From Mucilaginibacter saanensis (GTDB taxonomy: Bacteria > Bacteroidota > Bacteroidia > Sphingobacteriales > Sphingobacteriaceae), in assembly GCF_014200575.1 (NCBI RefSeq), contig NZ_JACHBZ010000019.1, positions 60,800-124,799 of the forward strand: DNA of 64,000 nucleotides. The letters run 5' to 3'. Positions 1-9,054 of this stretch are shown here, one piece after another. The notes beneath the pieces were generated by a model, which saw nothing but the letters and a program-made list of their open reading frames with translations, made no database searches and was not told the origin of the DNA. Within the stretch, counting starts at the first letter, position 1. Each line of letters opens with the position of its first letter. Made by a program: the position numbers and the translations under genes.

Positions 1-540
1 CTTTAACCTTACCAAAGGAGCTATACTTATCAATAATGACGGTTTAACAGCCGTATTGTTAATAGCAAGCACATTAGCCATTACGCCAAGCGAGTGCCCT
101 ATCAATATATCAGGCGCACCATAGGTATCAATAACTGCTTCTGTAGCTTTGGAAAAAAGCAACAGGTTCGATAATTCGCCTTCCGAACTACCGTTACCCG
201 GTGCATCAAAAGCGATGATCTGTAGGTTTTCAATAGTTCTAAGCGTGTTGATCAGATCGGCAAAATCAGCCGCCTTAGATCCCCAACCGTGTGTAATAAC
301 CACCTTACAACTGCCATTACCCCATTTAAAACCATTAAATTTTAACACTGAACCGCTAAAGTGTGGATCATTAACCTGTAAACTGAATGGCTCCGCTTTA
401 TCCAATAGCTCTTGCTGCTGTAACCTTACCGGAAACTTTGGCGAATAACAGATCAGTTGCCACAGTAACCTGGCTACCTCCTTTTCATTGGTATATTGTA
501 GTTCTTTAACCTGGGCAATAATTTCTTTAAGCTTTTTCAT
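1..540 (-). CDS. alpha/beta hydrolase, C-terminus beyond window
   Basis: The minus strand is open from an ATG at 540 to the window edge, giving the first 180 residues of a larger protein. It begins MKKLKEIIAQVKELQ. A strand-turn region with THGWGSKAADF fits the oxyanion loop of alpha/beta hydrolases, and GHSLGVMA near residue 149 is the nucleophile elbow with Ser in GHSLG. FDAPGNGSS before it is the usual strand-4 loop. The Asp and His of the triad should lie beyond the edge. There is no signal peptide, so it is probably cytoplasmic. The substrate cannot be told from this part. The family call is firm and the specificity unknown. Confidence 0.8.
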   Translation of the reverse strand, partial: MKKLKEIIAQVKELQYTNEKEVARLLWQLICYSPKFPVRLQQQELLDKAEPFSLQVNDPHFSGSVLKFNGFKWGNGSCKVVITHGWGSKAADFADLINTLRTIENLQIIAFDAPGNGSSEGELSNLLLFSKATEAVIDTYGAPDILIGHSLGVMANVLAINNTAVKPSLLISIAPLVRLK

Positions 541-642
541 AGATGGGTTGCAACTATCAAAGGTATAAACCCACATCCAAAGTCCTTCTTTTTTAGTAAA
601 GTCTTTAAAAAAAATGACATCAGCTTTAAAAAGATCCAGGTG

Positions 643-1491
643 CTACTTTTTACCGGCTCCCAACCATAGCAGTGTATTGATGATCAGCTTATTTTGAATA
701 TCGTTATCAAATGTTTGGGATTGTTCTTTATCGGTTCCACCATCATAATCAATGGCGTTGTGGCCCATGTTAAAATAAACCATGCGGTAGTTCTTATTTG
801 TCCAAACCACGGGATAGTAGCCACTATGCCATATCTCGCTTTGTTTTGGCCCCGTACCAAGCGGAAAACTTGTTGAATCAATAGCCAGTAATATATCAAT
901 AGCCGGATTGGTACGCAAATCGTGCTCCCATCTGTACCATTCATTGGGCGATGCTTTAAAGGTTTTAGGCAAGCCCTTGGTTACCGGATGTTTGGTATCC
1001 TCAACTCTTAAAATAGCCGATGTAGGGTGCCAGGTATTACTACTATACTGTCCTGATCCCAGGAACTCATCATGATACCAATCCCAGTTTTGAGGATAGT
1101 CTGACGGTGTAAGTGCAAATGCCGAAAAATGGAACCCTATCCAGCCGCCGCCTTTTTTTATGTACTGCTCAAATGCAGCCCTTTGTGAAGCATCATCGGG
1201 CCTGGTATCTAAAAATATCACTATCTGGTATTTGGCCAAAAATTCCGGATTCATATTGTTCCAGTTTTTGGTGGAGTCATAAGTAAAATTATATTTCTTA
1301 GCCATTTCAGGGAACCAGCGGTTAGCCTCATGCATAAAGCTGATATGCGCCTTATCGTTTCGGCCGGTGTAAAAGGCTATTACCTTAAACTTGGCTTTAT
1401 GGTCTTGTGCTTTAGCATTATAAAAGCTAAAACATAATACAATTACCGTCACAAATGCAGCAATTTTTTGAATACGGGTACGAGCAATCAT
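643..1491 (-). CDS. secreted ThuA-like domain protein
   Basis: This is a 282-residue protein with a clear signal peptide: a basic start, a hydrophobic core at about 10-23, and likely cleavage after AKA near residue 28. The rest matches the ThuA (trehalose utilisation) fold, a class-I glutamine-amidotransferase-like domain without its own catalytic triad. It has IVIFLDTRPDD, GGGWIGFHFSAF, HPVTKGLP, EWYRWEHD and a closing VYFNMGHNAIDYDGG block. In Bacteroidota such exported proteins are common near glycan or sugar-oxidation genes and are often fused to other domains. Here the domain stands alone. A role in periplasmic sugar metabolism is inference. It does not form an obvious operon with the hydrolase downstream, which starts about 100 bases further on. 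Confidence 0.8.
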   Translation of the reverse strand: MIARTRIQKIAAFVTVIVLCFSFYNAKAQDHKAKFKVIAFYTGRNDKAHISFMHEANRWFPEMAKKYNFTYDSTKNWNNMNPEFLAKYQIVIFLDTRPDDASQRAAFEQYIKKGGGWIGFHFSAFALTPSDYPQNWDWYHDEFLGSGQYSSNTWHPTSAILRVEDTKHPVTKGLPKTFKASPNEWYRWEHDLRTNPAIDILLAIDSTSFPLGTGPKQSEIWHSGYYPVVWTNKNYRMVYFNMGHNAIDYDGGTDKEQSQTFDNDIQNKLIINTLLWLGAGKK

Positions 1492-1781
1492 GGTTAAAAT
1501 GGGTATTGGTTTACAATTACAATCATAAAACTACCTGTTTTTGCAGAACGTTTAATACCTAAAGCAAGTATGAGAGGTAATGTAGGGGCAAAATGCTCCT
1601 GATTAATACAACACTACAGCACGCAGATGCGTAACAGTAACCCAATCAGGTGCAAAAGCCGTCAAAGCTCCTTTTATTTTATGAGCATATTAATTAGTAT
1701 AAAAGATGTAAGTAAAAATATCATACATTAAGCAACCATAACAGCACCGTGCCGTTATGCTAAAGCATAATTTATACCAAC

Positions 1782-2204
1782 ATGCAAATATACCAGCAAG
1801 CACTTCAGCTCAAAGAACGGAAACGCGGCTTTCATTTGATCACCAATGATATAGTATATGCCCTACCGGCAATTGGCCATATTAAAACAGGGATATTGCA
1901 GGTTTTTATACAGCATACATCAGCATCATTAACTATTAATGAAAACGCCGACCCAGCCGTACGCAGGGACTTTGAAATGTATTTTAGCAAAACCGTACCA
2001 GAAAATGATCCCGATTACTTACATGATGACGAAGGCCCGGATGATATGCCTGCCCATTTAAAGGCAGCTTTACTGGGCTGCTCGGTTATGATACCTATAC
2101 GCCATGGTAAACTGGCGCTTGGTACATGGCAGGGCATTTATTTATGTGAACACCGTAATTATGGCGGCCCGCGTAGTTTGGTGATCACAGCCTGGGGCGA
2201 ATAG
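1782..2204 (+). CDS. YjbQ/UPF0047 family protein
   Basis: This is a 140-residue, single-domain cytoplasmic protein of the usual length for the YjbQ (UPF0047) family. The family signatures are present: a QHTSASLTINENADP block around residues 46-60 with the conserved His, Thr and Asn, the middle HDDEGPDDMPAHLK segment with its acid/His cluster, and a final CEHRNYGGPR motif. Members have weak thiamine-phosphate-synthase activity when overexpressed, but the physiological role is unsettled. It is monocistronic, with about 290 bases upstream and 225 downstream free of genes. The family assignment is confident and the function is not. Confidence 0.85.
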   Translation: MQIYQQALQLKERKRGFHLITNDIVYALPAIGHIKTGILQVFIQHTSASLTINENADPAVRRDFEMYFSKTVPENDPDYLHDDEGPDDMPAHLKAALLGCSVMIPIRHGKLALGTWQGIYLCEHRNYGGPRSLVITAWGE

Positions 2205-2430
2205 CTATATATCACTTTTTTATTATTATCTGTTATTAATTTAAAATATCAAAACCAATTAAATAATTATCTTTAACTATTAGCACAATACTTAAAAACC
2301 TATTTGTTCCTGTTATACCAAACACGTTTTAATAATAAATTAACTCGGCGTAGTTTTATTTCGTATAACAACAAATGGATTATAAACCTTAGCCCGGCAA
2401 TAAACGACTAACCCGTGTAACTATTAATTA

Positions 2431-4299
2431 ATGAAGCAACTTTTAGTATTTTTTATGTTATTGATATTCACTGTTACCTGCGGTTATGGCCAGGTAAAGG
2501 ATATTAATGGCATCAGAAAAAAGCTTCCTTATATTACTGATAGTATTAAATACGTAGATGCGCTGAATCGTTTAGGGATACTCATGTATGAGAGCAACGT
2601 TGATAGCGCTTTTTACTACGCCACAAGGGCCAGAACCATTGCCGAAAGATTAAAGTACATACATGGTTACGCGGATGCATTAAATACCATAGGAATAGTT
2701 TTTGATCTGAAAGGCAACCTGCAATTATCCTTGCGCTACTATAATGATGCCTATAATCATTATCAGGACATACATGACACGGCCAACGTAGTACAAACCC
2801 TCATGAACATTGGCCTGGTGTTTAATGAAAATAAAGAGGATAATAAGGCTATTGAAATACTAAACAAAGCCATGTACCTGGGTAGCAATCTTAAAAAAGA
2901 TTCCATCATGTCGCTTTTGTTATGCAATTATTTACTCACTTATCCTGAAGAGATCCCGAAAGATTCTGTGAGTATTTATCTTGACAAGGCAAGAGAAATA
3001 GCCACCAGATATAAGGACAACCGTGTTCTATTGGTTACAGACCAGATACAGGCGCAACTATATTTTAAAAGTAATGAGCCCGATAAAGGCATTAACCTAT
3101 TGCAAAAAACGGCCGCAGAGGGTATAGCGATGGACCTGAATTACCTTAGTTTAGATATGATTCAGAGTTTGGGTGATTTTTATAGCGCTGCGGACACTAA
3201 TAAAGCCATAACCTATTACAAACAGGGCCTGCGTATTGCCGATTTAAAAGGCTACCACTTTTATGAAAAAGTATTCGGGAAAAAGCTGTTTGATATTTAT
3301 ATAATAAAGCATGACCTATCGGCGATACAACAATATAGCTTTAAACTATTAAAGCTTTATGATGACGAGGAAAAGTTCACCAACACTTCGGGCTTTGATT
3401 ATATTGATTACGCCTTAAAAGATAAGGAGCTGGAAGCCACCAATATCAGAAGCCATAACCGGCAAATACTCGTTGTTATATTAGGTATTTTGTTTGTGTT
3501 AACAGCCGTAACCATGCTTATTATTTATCGCCTGTACCGCCTTAAGCAAAAGCATACAGTAACCCTGGAAGCACTTAACAGATCGGTATTACTGCGTAAT
3601 AAACAACTCGAAATTGATCACGAATTTAACAACCGCCTGGTATCTATCCTGGCACATGATTTCAGACAGCCCATTGGTACCCTAAAAACGCTGGCCACTG
3701 TTTTAAAAGATGCCGACTCCTTTACGCGTGAGGAACTGATGGAACTGGTTGACACCATGGAACACTCCTCCAGCATTTCACTGGAGATATTCGAAAACAT
3801 ATTACAATGGATTAAGCAGCAGCTTTCTGGTTTTAGCTATCAACCGGTTTCGCTGCCGCTTAAAGATCTGATAGATGAAGCCCTGCAGCCTTTCAAACTT
3901 ATTGCCGAAGAGTATCAGCTCAAATTTATTAATAACGTTGACAGCAGCAACGTAATTCATGCTGATAAAGAACTGGTACAGTTTATCCATCGTAATTTTA
4001 TACATAATGCTATAAAATTTTCGCCAAGGTATTCCACCATATCCATCTCCTCCTCCGTACGTCCGGGCGAAACTACCGTTTGTGTACTTGATGAGGGCAA
4101 AGGTATCTCTCCCGAAAAAATTGGCCATATATTCAACTTCAAGGCCGAGATGCAATACAGCAACGAAAAGGAAAAAGGAGCTGGTGTTGCCCTGATGATC
4201 TGTAAAGACTTTGTTGAAAAAATGAGCGGCCGCATCTGGGTTGAGAATGGCGCCGAAAAAGGGGCCGCCTTTTGTTATGCCCTGCCAAATCTGGAATAG
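2431..4299 (+). CDS. TPR-containing sensor histidine kinase
   Basis: This is a 622-residue protein with a signal peptide (about 1-20, ending GYG-Q). A periplasmic array of tetratricopeptide-like helices covers about 30-340, with repeats such as DALNTIGIVFDLKGNL and NVVQTLMNIGLVFNEN. One membrane span lies at about 346-368, followed by a cytoplasmic kinase core. The dimerisation box LAHDFRQPIG has its phospho-acceptor at His409. The ATPase domain has an N-box (FIHNAIKFSP), a G1 box (DEGKGISPEKIG) and a G2 region (GAGVALMICKDF). This architecture is typical of Bacteroidota, where TPRs replace a PAS sensor. No response regulator is adjacent, so the partner is unknown. A symmetric terminator follows. 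Confidence 0.88.
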   Translation: MKQLLVFFMLLIFTVTCGYGQVKDINGIRKKLPYITDSIKYVDALNRLGILMYESNVDSAFYYATRARTIAERLKYIHGYADALNTIGIVFDLKGNLQLSLRYYNDAYNHYQDIHDTANVVQTLMNIGLVFNENKEDNKAIEILNKAMYLGSNLKKDSIMSLLLCNYLLTYPEEIPKDSVSIYLDKAREIATRYKDNRVLLVTDQIQAQLYFKSNEPDKGINLLQKTAAEGIAMDLNYLSLDMIQSLGDFYSAADTNKAITYYKQGLRIADLKGYHFYEKVFGKKLFDIYIIKHDLSAIQQYSFKLLKLYDDEEKFTNTSGFDYIDYALKDKELEATNIRSHNRQILVVILGILFVLTAVTMLIIYRLYRLKQKHTVTLEALNRSVLLRNKQLEIDHEFNNRLVSILAHDFRQPIGTLKTLATVLKDADSFTREELMELVDTMEHSSSISLEIFENILQWIKQQLSGFSYQPVSLPLKDLIDEALQPFKLIAEEYQLKFINNVDSSNVIHADKELVQFIHRNFIHNAIKFSPRYSTISISSSVRPGETTVCVLDEGKGISPEKIGHIFNFKAEMQYSNEKEKGAGVALMICKDFVEKMSGRIWVENGAEKGAAFCYALPNLE

Positions 4300-4308
4300 G
4301 CATTAAAA

Positions 4309-4340
4309 CAAAACCCCGGTTCTGAGGAACCAGGGTTTTG
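4309..4340. terminator. bidirectional intrinsic terminator
   Basis: Arms of 14 bases (4309-4322 and 4327-4340, one mismatch) surround a TGAG loop, with an A-run on the left and a T-rich stretch on the right. It sits between the convergent sensor kinase and Smr gene and could stop both. Confidence 0.8.
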
Positions 4341-4345
4341 TTTAT

Positions 4346-5290
4346 TTATTTAAGAATCACTTTGGTGGCCCCGTAGCCAAATTTCTCTTTACGGGCGTCC
4401 ATAAATGTTTGCACCTTGGGGTGTTTACTCAATACTTTATGCAATTCGTGTCGTAAAGTGCCATTACCCGCACCATGAATAAACACAACATCGGGCAATT
4501 GGTGAACAATGGCTGCATCAAGGGCCTTATGGAAATGGGCCATCTGTATGTTCAGCATTTCGCTGCTCTGCAAAAACTGGTAATCATCCCGCAGTTTTTC
4601 AATATGCAGGTCAACCTCACTCGCAGGTTTGTCAATTACCGTTTTTTCTTCTGGCGATTTAAAAAAGCTCTCTTTTAATTTTTGCGCATCTATCACCATT
4701 TCCGGTTCATCAAGCCGTATCATCCAGCCCGGTTCAGTTAGCAGCGGTATTGCCTTTTTAGTGGTCGAAAAATCCTTTGCCTTAAACTTCTCGTTAATAA
4801 TTAGCGGAGCAGGCGGTTCAATATTTTGTTTGGTACTGTAAATAACATTAAAGATAAACCGGGGCCACAATTGCAGATCGGCCAGTTGGGCAGAGTACAT
4901 TTTTGCTTCTGATTTTGGCCCTACTGCAGCCGCAAATTCACCTTTAAACACTTGTTGTTTTTCGGTTGTTAAAGCTGCAAGCAGCTGAAACGAGGTGTTA
5001 TTAATCAGATAAAAATGGACTACTGAACTGGCTTTGGCATCCGCAATTACACCTATATAAATACCTTTCTCTTCAAATTCGCCTAATGCTATTGGTTTAT
5101 CATCGGCAACAGCTGTTTTTGTACCAGCGGACTCATACCCGTGTACTGTAGTAACCTTACTGGCCAATACAGGTATTTCAAACTCATCTTCGCCGGTAAC
5201 GCCTATCATCTGGTCGTCAATAATACGGGTTACAAAGCCCTCCATTTTTTCATCAACAAACCGTACAAAGTCGCCTAATTTATATTTCAT
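4346..5290 (-). CDS. DUF2027 and Smr domain protein (MutS2 C-terminal-like)
   Basis: This 314-residue cytoplasmic protein starts MKYKLGDFVRFVDEKMEG. The N-terminal 60 residues look like a small beta domain. The middle (about 70-225) fits the DUF2027 region found in Bacteroidota. The last 90 residues form an Smr domain: VDLHIEKL is the opening signature and FIHGAGNGTLRHELHKVL the GxGxG-like loop region. Smr domains act as nucleases on DNA or RNA in MutS2 and in ribosome-rescue factors. Here MutS is absent, so a role in RNA or ribosome quality control or in DNA is only inferred. The stop is 6 bases from the shared terminator. Confidence 0.82.
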   Translation of the reverse strand: MKYKLGDFVRFVDEKMEGFVTRIIDDQMIGVTGEDEFEIPVLASKVTTVHGYESAGTKTAVADDKPIALGEFEEKGIYIGVIADAKASSVVHFYLINNTSFQLLAALTTEKQQVFKGEFAAAVGPKSEAKMYSAQLADLQLWPRFIFNVIYSTKQNIEPPAPLIINEKFKAKDFSTTKKAIPLLTEPGWMIRLDEPEMVIDAQKLKESFFKSPEEKTVIDKPASEVDLHIEKLRDDYQFLQSSEMLNIQMAHFHKALDAAIVHQLPDVVFIHGAGNGTLRHELHKVLSKHPKVQTFMDARKEKFGYGATKVILK

Positions 5291-5441
5291 AGCTGTATAT
5301 TTCAGTTGGCAAAGTTAGCTTATATCCGCAAATCAGAATATAAATAAAAACCCACCCTATTTAATATTACATTTGATCAAACATTTGGGTTCTTTTTCAG
5401 TTGAAATTACCGCCACACTTAACGGCTTTTATATTCATACC

Positions 5442-5635
5442 ATGAGCAACATTACCCCTCCCCCCTGGAACCACAATTACTAAGACAGGTATTTATACAC
5501 AACCTCAATCGTATTTATTTTGGCAAATGTTACCTGAACAGTAAACTTGCCCATTTAATACCGCTTGCATCATTTAATGCCCTGCAACTGGCTATACAGG
5601 AGTTTTGGGATGATATAAAGAAACAGATAGCGCGC
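5442..5635 (+). pseudogene. N-terminal part of DUF892 gene, out of frame
   Basis: An ATG at 5442 opens MSNITPPPWNHNY and then stops at 5481. In the frame of the downstream reading frame the sequence is open from 5423 and reads LLRQVFIHNLNRIYFGK and NALQLAIQEFWDDIKKQ, the first two helices expected in DUF892 (YciE/YciF) proteins. That frame offers no ATG, GTG or TTG before 5636. Adding one C to the six-C run at 5460-5465 would join the ATG at 5442 to this frame. So the gene is either truly broken, variable at the C-run, or affected by a sequencing slip. Confidence 0.55.
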
Positions 5636-5947
5636 ATGGAGGAGGTTTATAAACTTATTGACGAAACCCCGTCTGATAAAAACTGTAATCCGATCAAAGC
5701 AATAGTTAAAGACGAGTTTTGCCTGGATGAAAAACAAGCCATGCACATAATGGGCGATATGGACCTGATTATGTACCTGCAGTTGCTTGAACATATCAAC
5801 ATTACCTCATGCCGAATGCTGATAATGGTTGCAAAGCAGTTAAATTACAGCGAAGCGCAACAATTGCTTACGGAATGTTTTGACGAATCTATAGATAACG
5901 ACCAGCTATTTATACTGATATCTAAAGAATACTTAGCTGAAAATTAA
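5636..5947 (+). CDS. DUF892 (YciE/YciF ferritin-like) protein, C-terminal frame
   Basis: This is the 103-residue open frame from the only usual start codon. It carries the second half of a DUF892 domain: ARMEEVYKLIDETPSDKNC is the family's loop with its conserved Cys, DLIMYLQLLEHINITSC is the third helix, and SEAQQLLTECFDESIDNDQL the last. Family members are ferritin-like diiron proteins tied to stress. The Glu/His ligands usual in the helices are not clearly present here, so metal binding is doubtful. The first two helices lie upstream in the same frame without a start (see the companion entry). It may therefore be a decaying gene. A hairpin terminator follows. Confidence 0.6.
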   Translation: MEEVYKLIDETPSDKNCNPIKAIVKDEFCLDEKQAMHIMGDMDLIMYLQLLEHINITSCRMLIMVAKQLNYSEAQQLLTECFDESIDNDQLFILISKEYLAEN

Positions 5948-5974
5948 CGCATTAGGCGATATAGATCATAAAAA

Positions 5975-6001
5975 AAGCCATCCGCATAGCGCGAATGGCT
6001 T
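5975..6001 (+). terminator. hairpin terminator after DUF892 gene
   Basis: The inverted repeat AAGCCATcCGC/GCGaATGGCTT has one mismatch pair, with an A-run before it and TAATATT after it. It is a moderate intrinsic terminator lying 28 bases past the stop. Confidence 0.55.
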
Positions 6002-6233
6002 AATATTAGTTATTTAATACCCCTATTAAAATAACTTAAGCAAAGTAAAAAAATATATCGGATACAAGCAAAATAATTAATCTTAAATCAATTATTGTTA
6101 CAAATTTGTTACGAAATCCATAAATAACCGTTATTTCATTATAGAAATGCAAGTGTGTTTCGCCTCCAAAATGCCGTTGTTTTCTGTGTTTTTAATGCTT
6201 TTGTATTAATTTGCACCTGAATTAACTAACAAC

Positions 6234-8108
6234 ATGATCAGATCTTTTATTTTAACTGCCTTCGCCAGTTTATTACTGGTACAGGCGCAGGGCCAAAGCT
6301 TGTATGTTCCCAGAGATGTACAGCGAGCCTATAAAAACCAAACACGCTCGGTAGATGGTAAACCCGGTAAAAAATACTGGCAAAATTATGGCAGGTACAA
6401 CATTACCGTAACCGCACTCCCCCCAAGTCGCAATATTACGGGTACCGAACAGATCACTTATATTAATAATAGTCCTGACACTCTCAAAGGGCTTAATATG
6501 AAGCTGATACTAAACTCACACAAACCCGGTGCTGCAAGGTATGGCAATGCAGGGCCCGACTATTTAACTTCCGGCGTAAAAATTGATACTTTTTTAATTA
6601 ACGGACAAGCCCAAAAAGTTAGCAGCGACGATGCCACAACAAACCAAATGGTCGGTTTAAAAACTCTGCTGTTGCCGCACGATTCTGTTAAACTTGATAT
6701 TACCTGGCATTTTCAGCTCTCTCTGCAAAGCGGGCGCGAAGGGATGATTGATTCAACCACTTATTATCTGGCTTATTTTTATCCAAGGGTATCTGTTTAT
6801 GATGATTATAATGGCTGGGATAAACTGCCTTTTATTGATGGCCAGGAATTTTATAACGACTTTAATGATTACACCCTACAGGTAAAGGCCCCAAAAAACT
6901 ATATTGTTTGGGCTACCGGCACCCTGCAAAACCCTAATCAGGTATTACAGCCCGAGTATGCAAAACGCCTGCAAGCATCAATGACCAGCGACTCTACCAT
7001 ACATGTTGCCACCATGGCCGATCTGGCAAAAAAGAATGTAACCGCCCAACAGGATGTAAATACCTGGGTCTGGAAAGCTAATGATATCAGCGATATGACG
7101 GTTGGTTTAAGTAACCATTACGTATGGGATGCCGCGAGTACTGTTGTTGACGATGCCACACACCGCCGCGCCAGTATGCAGGCCGCTTACATTGATACCT
7201 GTAAGGATTTTCAACATGCCGTGCAAAATGGCCGCAACTCATTGAGCTGGCTTTCGCACAACTGGCCGGGTATCCCCTATCCTTTCCCAAAAATGACAGC
7301 ATTCCAGGGATATGCGGATATGGAATATCCTATGATGGTGAATGACAGCCATACCGATGACATTCACTTTTCTCAATTTGTACAGGATCATGAAATTGCG
7401 CATACTTATTTTCCGTTTTACATGGGTATTAACGAAAGCCGCTATGCCTTTATGGATGAGGGCTGGGCAACTACATTTGAACGTTTAATTGGCACCGCCG
7501 AAGTTGGTGCTGCAAAAGCAGATTCGCTGTATAAAAAATTCAGAGTAGTAAGGTGGATCAATGATGCATCTACCGCCCAGGATCTCCCTATTATAACCCC
7601 CTCAAGTGAATTAAAGGCCGGCTATGGTAATAACTCTTATGTAAAACCTTCTTTAAGTTATTTTGCCTTAAAAGATATGCTGGGCGATGTACTATTTAAA
7701 AAAGCGCTGCATGGTTATATGGATCGCTGGCACGGTAAACACCCAATTCCGTGGGATTATTTTAATTCCATGAGCAATGTATCAGGGCGTAATCTTAACT
7801 GGTTCTTTACCAACTGGTTTTTCACCAACAACTATATTGACCTTGGGCTGCAAAGTGTAAGTAAAGTAAACGGCGGATACATAGCAACTGTTAAAAACAT
7901 CGGTGGCTTTGTTGTTCCATTTGATGTTAAGCTCACCTACACGGATGGCACCACAGAAAGCCTGCACCAAACCCCGGCTATCTGGGAAAAAGATCAGAAA
8001 CAGGCAACTATAACCATCAAAACCGCTAAAACCATCAAGTCGGCGGTATTAGACGGCGGTATATTTATGGATGCTGATACCAACAACAATAAATTTATTG
8101 TTAAATAA
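6234..8108 (+). CDS. secreted M1 family metallopeptidase
   Basis: This is a 624-residue protein with a signal peptide (about 1-21, ending AQG-Q). It is a gluzincin of the M1 aminopeptidase family. The zinc motif is HEIAH at 386-390 with the third ligand Glu409 in DEGWATTFE, which gives exact HEXXH-x18-E spacing. The upstream ADMEYPMMV corresponds to the family's GxMEN exopeptidase motif, with Tyr-Pro in place of Asn. This is a frequent variant in Bacteroidota members. The N-terminal beta domain (about 50-240) and the C-terminal beta-sandwich-like end are present. It probably trims peptides in the periplasm or at the surface. It is monocistronic with a very strong terminator. Confidence 0.9.
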   Translation: MIRSFILTAFASLLLVQAQGQSLYVPRDVQRAYKNQTRSVDGKPGKKYWQNYGRYNITVTALPPSRNITGTEQITYINNSPDTLKGLNMKLILNSHKPGAARYGNAGPDYLTSGVKIDTFLINGQAQKVSSDDATTNQMVGLKTLLLPHDSVKLDITWHFQLSLQSGREGMIDSTTYYLAYFYPRVSVYDDYNGWDKLPFIDGQEFYNDFNDYTLQVKAPKNYIVWATGTLQNPNQVLQPEYAKRLQASMTSDSTIHVATMADLAKKNVTAQQDVNTWVWKANDISDMTVGLSNHYVWDAASTVVDDATHRRASMQAAYIDTCKDFQHAVQNGRNSLSWLSHNWPGIPYPFPKMTAFQGYADMEYPMMVNDSHTDDIHFSQFVQDHEIAHTYFPFYMGINESRYAFMDEGWATTFERLIGTAEVGAAKADSLYKKFRVVRWINDASTAQDLPIITPSSELKAGYGNNSYVKPSLSYFALKDMLGDVLFKKALHGYMDRWHGKHPIPWDYFNSMSNVSGRNLNWFFTNWFFTNNYIDLGLQSVSKVNGGYIATVKNIGGFVVPFDVKLTYTDGTTESLHQTPAIWEKDQKQATITIKTAKTIKSAVLDGGIFMDADTNNNKFIVK

Positions 8109-8121
8109 TTAAAAAGCCTAT

Positions 8122-8164
8122 AAAACAACAAAAGCCCGTGAAAATCACGGGCTTTTGTTGTTTT
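8122..8164. terminator. strong bidirectional terminator
   Basis: A perfect 20-base-pair stem (8122-8141 with 8145-8164) has an AAA loop. Its outer part is A-rich on one side and T-rich on the other. It separates the M1 peptidase from the convergent YtxH gene. Confidence 0.9.
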
Positions 8165-8179
8165 ATATAGTACTAAATA

Positions 8180-8578
8180 TTATGCGCTCTGTATAGAATT
8201 GTTCCAGTCATTAGCTGTGCCTTTAACTTTTGATTTTGCATCATGTACAGCATCCTCACCTAAATCCTTCGCTCTGTCAGCAACATCTTTAGCTTTTGAT
8301 TTTGCGGTGTCAATAGCTTCGTCGCCACGGTCATATAAATCACTTACGGTACCGTTAAACCTTGCTTTTGCCTTGTCAATAGCACTGCTGCCATATTCCT
8401 TTAAATCACTGGCAGTTGTTTGCGCTTTGTTTTTAGCTGTATCAACCAAATCATTGATGTAATCAGCAATATCGTCCCTAAGCTCACCACCTTTTTCAGG
8501 GGCCAGTAATAAACCTAATGCAGCACCCGCTGCTGCGCCTACCAAAAGTGCTGCTATAATTTTTGCTTGATCTTTCAT
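8180..8578 (-). CDS. YtxH domain protein with LEA-like helical repeats
   Basis: The start is taken at the internal ATG at 8578 (MKDQAKIIAALLVGAAAG), because the 14 residues further upstream are unlike the family. This gives 132 residues. Residues 7-27 form a glycine/alanine-rich membrane segment ending LLLAPEKGGELR, the YtxH hallmark. The remainder is an amphipathic Lys/Ala/Asp helix with an imperfect repeat of about 11 residues (such as AKDVADRAKDLGEDAV) resembling late-embryogenesis-abundant repeats. Such proteins are small stress-associated membrane proteins of unknown mechanism. The gene lies just downstream of a cold-shock gene on the same strand, but a terminator separates them. Confidence 0.8.
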   Translation of the reverse strand: MKDQAKIIAALLVGAAAGAALGLLLAPEKGGELRDDIADYINDLVDTAKNKAQTTASDLKEYGSSAIDKAKARFNGTVSDLYDRGDEAIDTAKSKAKDVADRAKDLGEDAVHDAKSKVKGTANDWNNSIQSA

Positions 8579-8670
8579 TTTGAGTTTTTTATATAGATGA
8601 TTTAACCTGTACTCATACAAACAACAACAATGCCAGTTTTGATGTTATAAAATTTATAATGCATAAAAAA

Positions 8671-8693
8671 AGGCATCCACTAAGTGAATGCCT
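8671..8693 (-). terminator. terminator of cold-shock gene
   Basis: Arms AGGCATcCACT/AGTGaATGCCT with almost no loop are followed on the minus strand by seven T. It lies 25 bases past the cold-shock stop. Confidence 0.6.
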
Positions 8694-8717
8694 GTATGCT
8701 TAATGATTATATTATAA

Positions 8718-8912
8718 TTAAATAACTTTTACATTTACCGCATTTAAGCCTTTTCTTCCGTTTTCTACTTCAAACTCCACTTTATCATTTTCACGGATTT
8801 CATCGATCAGGCCTGTTGAATGAACAAAAATGTCTTGACCACCGCTTGTTGGTGTAATAAAACCAAAACCTTTTGTTTCATTGAAAAATTTTACTGTTCC
8901 TTCTTTTTGCAT
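8718..8912 (-). CDS. cold-shock protein (CspA family)
   Basis: This is a 64-residue single OB-fold protein when started at the ATG at 8912 (MQKEGTVKFFNETKGFGFI). The longer frame adds residues unlike the family. The RNP1 motif KGFGFITP and the RNP2 motif DIFVHSTGL carry the aromatic RNA-binding residues. The family binds single-stranded nucleic acid and melts RNA secondary structure in the cytoplasm. The 140-base leader to the next gene could hold a temperature-sensing 5'UTR, but no specific structure was worked out. It has its own promoter and terminator. Confidence 0.93.
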   Translation of the reverse strand: MQKEGTVKFFNETKGFGFITPTSGGQDIFVHSTGLIDEIRENDKVEFEVENGRKGLNAVNVKVI

Positions 8913-9054
8913 TATTTTATTTATTAAAGGCGGCAAGGTAGGCAAATTTTTCAAAAATCCGAACAGCATTAAGTCATATAAAGCTTAGTAAAGCAGTAAT
9001 ACACTGGCTATAAGCACATTGTTTAGCTATAAAAACACAGCAGTAACCCAAATA

